Of a DNA stretch of 64,000 nt, positions 58,301-64,000 are shown piece by piece. A program made the position numbers and the translations under genes. Under the pieces are notes generated by a model. The model saw only the letters and a list, made by a program, of their open reading frames with translations, made no database searches and had not been told where the DNA came from. Source of the DNA: Termitomyces sp. T153 (lineage: Eukaryota; Basidiomycota; Agaricomycetes; Agaricales; Lyophyllaceae). The stretch lies in the NCBI GenBank assembly GCA_018296165.2, contig JACKQL020000002.1, forward strand, positions 1,860,001 to 1,924,000. The letters run 5' to 3'. Numbering within the stretch: position 1 is the first letter of the stretch; each line of letters opens with the position of its first letter.

Positions 58301-59098
58301 ACCTATTTGGCGAAGAAGTATAACTTACGCCATATCCGGATCTCTGGTTATAATAAGCGCGCTAATGGAATAGTTGAGCGGCCTCACTTCGACGTTCGCC
58401 AAGCCCTTTTTAAAGCTGTCGATGGCGATCAGTCTAGGTGGAGTACGGCTACTTACTCGGTCTTTTGGTCAGAACGTGTTACAGTGCGCAAGCGAATGGG
58501 TTGCTCCCCTTACTACGCGACGACCGGTACCCACCCTCTCCTGCCTGCTGACATAGTTGAAGCGACATATTTGCAACCGCCGCCAAACTCGTTATTATCA
58601 ACCACCGATCTTATAGCCCGCCGAGCGATTGACCTTCAGCGTCGCCAAGAAGATCTCGACCGCCTGCATAGCCAAGTGCTTAGCGCCCGTCGCCTGGCCG
58701 CCATTTCCTTTGAAAAGGATCACGCCGCTACAATTCGCGATTACAACTTCAAAACAGGCGACCTCGTACTAATGAGGAATACGAGAATCGAAGTATCGCA
58801 TAACAAGAAAATGAAGCCGCGATACCTAGGCCCCCTCGTGGTAATCTCTCGCAACCGTGGAGGAGCTTACATTCTTTGCGAACTAGATGGCTCAGTTCTA
58901 CATCGCCCTGTTGCTGCTTTCCGCTTAATCCCCTATCTCGCTAGAGAACACATAACCGTGCCTAGCGACACTTTCGACATCGACACTTCGCGTCTCCGAG
59001 AACTGGAGCAAACCGAACTTGTTGACGACGATGACACTGGTGACAACGCCAGTGAAGAAGAAAACTACCTTTCGCTAGGCCTTAGTGACAAATCTTAA
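55325..59098 (+). CDS. Gypsy2 Pol: reverse transcriptase, RNase H, integrase
   Basis: 1257 aa from ATG 55325, in the +1 frame relative to gag with a 53 bp overlap, so either recoding or internal initiation must express it. The RT has SAYRSRWFCVLKKNGKLRIV, FQTPFGALRLVTLPMGWTN and the catalytic box SFIDDVG near 56516-56536 (FIDD instead of YxDD). RNase H starts VILAVDTSYIAVGYYL, with LYGLYRALQALRMYLIGVRN. The integrase zinc region has MHDDLGHRGFFATRSALL and CHLCQIH. The catalytic triad is Asp in KIYVDTMFMP, Asp in EIVTDNGPP and Glu in IVERPHFDV. A GPY/F-like end reads PRYLGPLVVISRNRGGAYIL. No chromodomain is visible. The acidic tail ends GLSDKS. There are no stops or frameshifts. Confidence 0.92.
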   Translation: MFASKQRHPVAFIARGNEEDSDIVIVISYDHLTGLATCIASCDLDQDVLLTDSNTQTNPALAYLYATASDISDLSLPPRSYFVSTDTSNPSILGQTLPFDTCVMDTTPTYVNIPFPAQYVANEPPKRKGVQVKKKYKPVVMKTKPVASHVSEDFRIERQVIGDPLATIPPLNPNPPPFVPTKRFTRERQAKLVSDHDIGFLTSDEINVLVDMVAKQEKAFAWEDSERGSLRPDFFPPVRIPTIPHVPWVQHNRPIPPGLEKEVCEIIRDKISAGVYEPSNSAYRSRWFCVLKKNGKLRIVHSLEPLNRVTIRHSGVPPFPDHVAESFAGRICGATLDLYVGYDERLIDPASRDLTTFQTPFGALRLVTLPMGWTNSVPIFHDDITFILQPEIPHNVLSFIDDVGAKGPKDWKVVNGRPAKHPANPHIRLALWEFFELLNRILQRMKYCGGTFSGHKLVLCAPTFKILGHVCTPSGRIPDESRLALIERWGPCKSLSEVRAFLGTVGVLRIFVKNFAHRAHNLTKLTRIGVPFEFGPDQINAQRDLVKALQDAKPLVPIDYESPDPVILAVDTSYIAVGYYLCQCASDNRKERRYNRFGSITLNDREARFSQPKLELYGLYRALQALRMYLIGVRNLIIEVDARYIKGMLQNPDVQPSASMNRWIVAILMFHFELVHVKGTFHGPDGLSRRPPQPDDPPVDDSDNSVYEDWIDRLHGFIHQVQLPLPLLRHLSTGARRLFPAADLGCSPALATFASDTDTAPRLATSDDITPLRDDGTTTYSDVPRSAKATTNDARILLVKKWLHDLIRPEGFSDKEYATFVRYASMFFVTGGKLWRRSRDGAHKVFVPMASRLRVLKAMHDDLGHRGFFATRSALLERFWWPQVSADIMWYLRTCHLCQIHQTTKVLIPPTVATPAPLFSKIYVDTMFMPPSNKFKYIIQGRCSLTHYPEFRMLSRENTEAIAKWLYEDVICRWGALSEIVTDNGPPILKAVTYLAKKYNLRHIRISGYNKRANGIVERPHFDVRQALFKAVDGDQSRWSTATYSVFWSERVTVRKRMGCSPYYATTGTHPLLPADIVEATYLQPPPNSLLSTTDLIARRAIDLQRRQEDLDRLHSQVLSARRLAAISFEKDHAATIRDYNFKTGDLVLMRNTRIEVSHNKKMKPRYLGPLVVISRNRGGAYILCELDGSVLHRPVAAFRLIPYLAREHITVPSDTFDIDTSRLRELEQTELVDDDDTGDNASEEENYLSLGLSDKS

Positions 59099-59529
59099 CT
59101 CTGCTTCGTTTCTTACCGCTCTCATCTCTACTACCCAGAAAATCCATCAACAATTACTTTACAAAACCTAAGTCCTTTTCGTCTCGTTGCTCTTTCAATT
59201 TTAATACAGTTAAAAAGCCTTTCACAGACACTTCACTTTACTACTGTCTTGTTTCGATGCTGCGCTAGGCTATTCTGTCGCCAGCGCTTGGCACGCCTCT
59301 CGAGGTAATTCGCCATGATGATCTACTGAGCGTTTGCCTTCAAAATGTCGCTAGCATTAGGCGACAGTCGCTAGTATGACCAATTGATTTTTGCTTTCTT
59401 TCTTCTGTTTTGTTTCACTTTCTGATCGCTCGCCAAAGATACTATACATTTTGGAGCCCCTTAAGGGGGCCAAGCTAGGTCCAAATTACTAACAAAAATA
59501 TAAAATTTATATACAGGAGGCGACGGTCG
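59099..59529 (+). other. Spacer between Gypsy2 pol and the antisense gene
   Basis: About 430 bp without coding potential between two convergent stops. It contains CATTTTGGAGCCC (59447-59459), a repeat of the sequence at the 5' LTR/primer-site junction, followed by a perfect small hairpin GCCCC-TTAA-GGGGC. The hairpin could serve transcript ends of either strand; this is only a suggestion. Confidence 0.45.
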
Positions 59530-61537
59530 CTAAGCATCAAGGTCAGCGTCGTTGTCAGGAACCTCCATCGCCTCCGTCTCCTCCCAATCCCCCTCGCCGA
59601 TGTTGTTCTCCTCCTGCCAGGCCAGGAAGGCCTGGCAGTCGCGTCGATATCCCGCCAGAGTCGCCAGTGTCCGCCTAGCGACCGTGTAGCGAGCCCGTGC
59701 CGCTAACAACTCCTCCCTCGCCGCCTCCAGCTCCCTTCGGAACCGTCGTTCCACTCCCGCCGCCCTCTCGTCGAAGTCCAGTAGCGACTCCGCCGACGTT
59801 AGCGGCGTCGGCCATCCGAGGTCCTCGCCCAGCCACTCCAGCTCGTCGTCGCCCACCTGACGCAACGGGGTGTCGCTCCATGTTCCCTAGCGAAGCGGTT
59901 GGCGATCAGGTAGCTAGCGGGAGAAAATAACTTACCCGGCGTACGACCTCGATCTCTTCAACTCGTTCTTCTTCCTCAGTAGCAACGGGTACGGCCTCCA
60001 CCTCCGCCTCACCCTCGAGCTCCATGTCACTCGCCTCCACCTCGGCGACCGTCGCCAAGGGAGTCGTCTCCCTCATCTCCACGTCCTCCCTTCCCTCCTC
60101 GCTGGCGACCGTCCGAGGTCGCTTAGCGCTAGCGACCGATGATGGGCTTGCGGCCCGTTTCAGTGCCCGGGGCGTGTCGCCGTCACTGTCGTTGTCGTCC
60201 TCGTCCTCGTCGCTCTCCACCATCTCCCTACTCTTCACCCTAGCGCCTCCACTCCCTCCAACCAAGCCCTCCTCCTGCGACGTCGGCAAGGTCAAGCTCG
60301 AATGCTTGATCTCGATCGGCTCCCCTCTCCTCGCCAATTCCCTCTGCCTCTCCACGAAGGCCCTCGCACCCCTTACCGACGCCGCCTTGATCGCTATCCT
60401 CTTAGCGAATTTGCTGCCGGTGCTCCTCGATGACAGGCCGCTGTGCGAACAGCTCTTCCTAGTGCTGTCGCAACGATAGCAAGGCTGGACCCCCGTGGGG
60501 TACCAGCAGCCTTCTGGGTCGTTATCGGCCCAGCAATTGTCGCACTAAAAGAAAGCGTTAGCGACAAAAAGAGAAAAAGAACCGCTAAATACTCACTGCT
60601 CCTTGCGTATACTTATATTCTTGCCGCTTCTCTAGCGACACTGTTACCTTACCCTTAGCCTTGTCCAACTTCACTCCTGCTCCCAGCCCCGTATCCACCA
60701 CCGTCGTCGTCCTTCGCCATCGAAGGAGCGTCGCCAGTCGCTTGTCGGTAAACGATTCTTCAACATGATCCTGCAGGAAAGGTTAGCGGTCGTCGCCAAG
60801 AAGCAGCGAAAGGAAAGAAAACGACTCACCTCAATATCCTCGTCCTCCTCATCTTGTGCTTTTGCCTTTCCTTTCCCCTTCCCTTTGCTCTTCGGAGTTG
60901 TCGCCAATTTTGGCGACGTCGCCAACCCCCTAGCGACGCCGCCAGCTGCAGCCTTGGGAGTCGAGGGGCCCGCCTCCGGAATGTCCCCACGATTCGCCGC
61001 CTCTTCGTTCCTACGACCCTCGCTCCGTCCCTCCCCCCTCGCCACCGCTAACGCACCTACCGGGTGCTGAAAAAGGAACTGGTCATTCGGTGACAAGTCT
61101 TCAAAGAGCTAACGTACCTTAGCGGGGTCGCTAGCACTAGCGACTACCGAGGCACTTACCGTCATTCCCGCCGTGAGATCGTCCATCAGGAACTCCAGCG
61201 AAGGGTCGATTGGCGCCTAGCGATCGTATTAGCAATTGGCGCTCAAAAGGAAGAAAAGGGAACTTACAAAGTGAACATCGAATGGGCGAACCCATTCTTC
61301 CTCCTTGTACTTCTCATATAACTGGCGACACTCCTTCTCGACAGTCGCCAACTCCGGCCACTCGACTCCACTCCCCGAGGTCTTGAACCACTGGAGCCAC
61401 GTCTGAAAGATGGCGGTGACCGCCAAGCGAGGATTCTTCGCCAACGATGCACGGGCCACCGCGAGCAACCTGTCGACCCGATCGAGGAAGGCGTGGGCCA
61501 TGGTAATCTTCTCAAATTGGGAGGCGAGATCGGACAT
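59530..61537 (-). CDS. Gypsy2 antisense gene: zinc-cluster-like, coiled-coil protein
   Basis: Six exons on the strand opposite pol join without any phase conflict into 581 aa: 61537-61268, 61216-61160, 61108-60830, 60770-60597, 60544-59936 and 59886-59530. All introns are phase 0, 49-59 bp, GT-AG. The N-terminus (MSDLASQFEKITMAHAFLDR, then LQWFKTSG and CRQLYEKYKEEEWVRPFDVH) is helical. After a basic Pro/Lys-rich linker, exon 5 opens with CDNCWADNDPEGC and, eight residues on, CYRCDSTRKSC. This is CX2CX8CX8CX2CX6C, close to a fungal Zn2Cys6 cluster (usually CX2CX6C in the first half). An acidic low-complexity stretch, a PRALKRAASPSSVASAKRPR nuclear-signal-like patch and a C-terminal helix rich in Arg/Glu/Ala (RRFRRELEAAREELLAARAR) follow. 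The likely promoter is in or near the 3' LTR. A DNA- or RNA-binding regulator encoded by the element is my inference. Confidence 0.8.
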
Positions 61538-61701
61538 AGCGATAAGATTGAGAGGCTAGGAGAGATTAGATGGTAAGGAAGGGGGATGATGAAGTTCAAG
61601 CGATACCGCCAGCCACTGTTATTCGAATCCCTTTGGCGCACGGACCAGGCGATCAAGCACGTGACTTTTGGGTTGACTGAGGACAGTCAATATTTCAGTA
61701 C

Positions 61702-61710
61702 GGGGGAGGA
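61702..61710 (+). other. Gypsy2 polypurine tract
   Basis: GGGGGAGGA directly abuts the 3' LTR and is the expected plus-strand primer. Confidence 0.75.
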
Positions 61711-62759
61711 TGATGAGCCCCAGTTATCGCTGAGCACCTTTTTCGGCGGCAGCTGACTACTTCGAATTTGACACAAGTCACAACACTCAGCGCACGGGAC
61801 TTAGCCCTAAGATGGGACCGAAGCACAAGACTCTAGTGACCACGAGACTTATTGATCACGGGGAACATCACGCGAAGCCTGGAACGTGGGCCTAGACCAT
61901 CAAGGCCTAGACCCTCTTGGCGACGATTATTAGCGACCTTAGCGATCCTGGCGACAAAACGGCGTTCCTTGACTATATATGGACATATTACCAGACGCGT
62001 ACCTTTTTACTATCATTCCACTTGTCGAGCTTACCAACATCCCTGAACGGCGTTCTTACTTCAGGTATTGACATCGGACTCGTTCTCTTTTTGGTTCTTA
62101 TTAGCAATTAATCGTCGCCAAGGCCTCCCCTATGACCTTTTACTTAGTTACGGACTGACGCCTGGCACGCAACCTAAACACAGTGGCAGACGCCGCCGCT
62201 AGTGGCGCTTAATTGCTTACCTTCCCTTACTATACTTCGAGAGTGTATAAATACTGCCTGTATATAGACACCCGACCATCGAATTTCATCAACACATCAC
62301 CATCGTATTACTCCTCCATCTATAAGCTACTAGCTTAAAGATTCCATTCGCCTCACCCCTTTCCCTTATCTCGTCTTCGACTTTGGGTTCGCAACAAACC
62401 TCTTCAACCTCGACCTCGACTTAGTGTGGTACCGATTACGGGTGCCTATTAGCGTTATTTCAATTTAGTGACGCTAGCAATTGCGGCTAGCGATAAGTTT
62501 ACGTTCGTCCGTCGATCTTAGTTTTACTCTTACCGCCATCTCCCTCCTTTATTCGCCCCGCCCCCGTTTCAGTTTCGCTGCGACTATCGTTAGCAGTAGC
62601 GATTCTTTTCGACTTCACCTCCTTGCCACCACTTTCGCTCTAGTTCTCTGGGACGGTTACTGACTCGCCCTCAATTATTAACTTCCTACTGCCAGCTATC
62701 CTATCTAGTGACAAGTGTTAGGTTTCCTGCACGGCACTAGGCGGCATAGGAGCACATCA
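61711..62759 (+). repeat. Gypsy2 3' LTR
   Basis: 1049 bp, the same length as the 5' LTR and nearly identical to it. It is followed by ACGC, the second copy of the target duplication. Confidence 0.95.
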
Positions 62760-62998
62760 ACGCTGCTGGAGAATATGCGGAAGACGACATTGGAAAAGTT
62801 TGGGAACTCCAGAGTACGTCCGATCCTTTTCAATGACTGGGAAAGAACCCCTGAGCGGCGGCCATACTTCGACTTCATTCCCCATGCTGCCACCACTACT
62901 GCAGTCTGATCAATATTGCTCAACTTTGATTCTCATGCCCCACCAATCCCCAAACTGTACCCCGTGTCTTGAGGGTCTCGACACTGAAGGGGGGGTGA
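62760..62998 (+). other. Outer sequence between Gypsy2 and the Outer 3' LTR
   Basis: On the minus strand it holds the start codon and first 31 bases of exon 1 of the Outer antisense gene (62790-62760). To the right is its leader, with CAATATTGATCAGACTGCAG, a block also found upstream of the antisense gene in the inverted element (39600-39620). The last 12 bases, AAGGGGGGGTGA (62987-62998), are the polypurine tract of Outer. Confidence 0.65.
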
Positions 62999-63939
62999 TG
63001 TCACGACCCGCTCCCTAGACCCTGACACCACCCCCAGCCCCCCCCTTCAATGCTCCACCAAACTCCCCAACCCTCGTCCACCCTCCACACCCACTTTGGG
63101 CAACTCTGACACTTCTTTGGCAGACCCCAACAGCTCCTTGATCAACTCCAATGCCTTCTCCGCAGCAGTTGATGCATCCCCTGAATTCCCCTGGACTCCC
63201 AAGGCTTTCCCCGACCCCAGAACGATCCGCTTTCCAACTGATCCCATCAGAATGTCACCACGGCCCATTCCAAGATTGCACCCAACAACCGTTGACTTCC
63301 ATCAAGCCGCTGCCATCTCCTCTGCCCTCCGGAGCTGCCCAGTAGTAGGTATATAAGTCGTAGAAGAACCCCTAGTACTTTAGTCTTGATATTGCATTTA
63401 CCGGTTTCCCATGTCTTGTCTTTCATCTTGCCCCTGTCTCTATTTTTAGTTTTGAATCTATCTCTGTTCTCTGTCTTGTCTCGCCTCATCTCCGCCTCAT
63501 CTTGACCATGTATAGTTCCTTTGTCTTCCTAAGTCCCTTTCATCTCCAATGACAGTATGAACTCCGTGCACATGCTATGACCTGAACATTTCTACGACAA
63601 CCCCAGACCTCGCTCCTGCTCAGCCTAGGAACACCTCACATCTTGGTGATCTCCCATCAAACCCCTGGCTCCACCCCCATCAACCACAAAGCCTCCGATT
63701 ACCCCACATTCTAATTGCATGCTCATGAACTTGCTCCGGCACCCGCCCAGGTCCACAATGAGTATACTTGATCTTAGATGCCCCCGAGCCACTCCAGACT
63801 TGCTTGGACTGCTCCTAGCTCCCCCTCGCAAGTCCCTCCACATCAATACTGGATGCTTGGTTATAAGTGCAGGACATTGCATCTGCCTAGTAAGGACTCG
63901 CCAGTGTAGCTGAGCCCCTGTCATCAGTGGAACCTGACA
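62999..63939 (+). repeat. Outer 3' LTR
   Basis: 941 bp, TGTCACGACCC...GGAACCTGACA, with TATATAA at 63350-63356 and the same predicted transcript start as the 5' LTR. GGAAA follows. Confidence 0.92.
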
Positions 63940-63944
63940 GGAAA

Positions 63945-64000
63945 TGTCTGCTAAGGATGAGTTTCCTAGTGCCCATGTATTTGCACAATGCTTGAAAACC
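63945..64000 (+). pseudogene. Gypsy-C integrase, continuation after the Outer insertion
   Basis: The last bases of the window return to CpG-free sequence and read SAKDEFPSAHVFAQCLK in the frame left at 34905. This confirms that the 29 kb between is one insertion. Confidence 0.8.

Larger units (their letters stand above)
51600..62759 (+). mobile_element. 'Gypsy2': young LTR retrotransposon with intact gag-protease, pol and antisense gene
   Basis: 11,160 bp bounded by two 1049 bp LTRs (TGATGAG...GCACATCA) and a 4-bp duplication ACGC (51596-51599 and 62760-62763). Reading from T51601 would give 5 bp, but solo LTRs of the family also show 4 bp. I saw only about half a dozen differences between the LTRs. 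The interior has two long sense frames overlapping by 53 bp and, on the other strand, a six-exon gene ending 432 bp from the pol stop. A purine tract GGGGGAGGA precedes the 3' LTR. It sits in exon 1 of the antisense gene of Outer. With all frames open it may still be active. Confidence 0.93.
34906..63939 (+). mobile_element. 'Outer': Tf1/sushi-like chromoviral Gypsy LTR retrotransposon with two nested guests
   Basis: The ends are LTRs of 949 and 941 bp that begin TGTCAC and end CCTGACA. A perfect 5-bp duplication GGAAA (34901-34905 and 63940-63944) flanks the whole unit. Removing the unit and one GGAAA rejoins the Gypsy-C integrase frame (PRAMVWEM, then SAKDEFPSAHVFAQ). Inside are gag (35887-38358), an inverted guest (38359-45319), two protease-like domains, RT, RNase H, integrase and a chromodomain (45325-49674). 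An antisense gene follows (minus, 49935-51595), then a second guest, Gypsy2 (51600-62759). Without guests the element is about 10.9 kb. Its reading frames carry stops and lost catalytic residues, so it is dead. Confidence 0.92.

Noticed and set aside
55325..59098. Chromodomain at the end of Gypsy2 Pol
   Set aside because: The C-terminus has a GPY/F-like block and an acidic tail but none of the aromatic chromodomain residues that are clear in Outer.
61610..61640. Possible tRNA B-box (ATTCGAATCCC)
   Set aside because: No A-box at the right distance and no cloverleaf pairing; it is leader sequence of the Gypsy2 antisense gene.

Overview
The window is nuclear DNA of a filamentous fungus, most likely an Agaricomycete (Basidiomycota). 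Coding genes are broken by many 46-60 bp GT-AG introns, intergenic gaps are short, and the transposons are chromoviral and other Gypsy LTR elements of the mushroom type. Species cannot be fixed from the sequence. Where introns are given, boundaries were placed by hand so that the reading frame is continuous through every exon.

Layout. (1) 1-21162 is a conserved gene block: the 3' part of mitochondrial ribosomal protein mL38 (+), a decayed gene (4228-4965, -), a 1898-codon disordered/coiled-coil protein of unknown function (+), an OSH6/7-type oxysterol-binding protein (-), the nucleolar DEAD-box helicase DBP3 (-), a TA-flanked MITE, a BTB/POZ protein (-) and RNA polymerase II subunit RPB7 (-). 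(2) About 22380-34905 is old repeat DNA from which CpG has almost vanished. It holds LTRs inserted inside LTRs (23763-28094) and a dead Gypsy element ('Gypsy-C') whose integrase frame runs into 34905 and resumes at 63945. (3) 34906-63939 is one insertion into that integrase, flanked by GGAAA: a Tf1/sushi-like chromovirus ('Outer') of about 10.9 kb once its own guests are subtracted. Guest 1 (38359-45319, inverted, GTAAC duplication) is a related, RT-less element. Guest 2 ('Gypsy2', 51600-62759, ACGC duplication) is young, with near-identical 1049 bp LTRs and intact gag-protease, pol and antisense frames.

The most unusual content is on the strand opposite pol. Each of the three elements in the 29 kb insertion carries a spliced gene between the end of pol and its 3' LTR, pointing against pol. 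In Gypsy2 it is fully open (six exons, 581 aa). In Outer it has a Zn2Cys6-type cysteine array but is broken by Gypsy2, which landed in its first exon. In the inverted element it lacks the array and has a premature stop. I regard this antisense, zinc-cluster/coiled-coil gene family as the best candidate for an undescribed system here.

The elements also record their own decay. The same LTR is present in CpG-rich and CpG-free form. The catalytic Asp of both protease domains and one Asp of the RT YxDD box in Outer have become Asn by CG-to-CA changes, and a splice donor of its antisense gene appears lost the same way. Outer and its inverted relative both have a 12-nt primer-binding site complementary to the predicted 5' end of their own RNA, the arrangement used for self-primed reverse transcription in Tf1.
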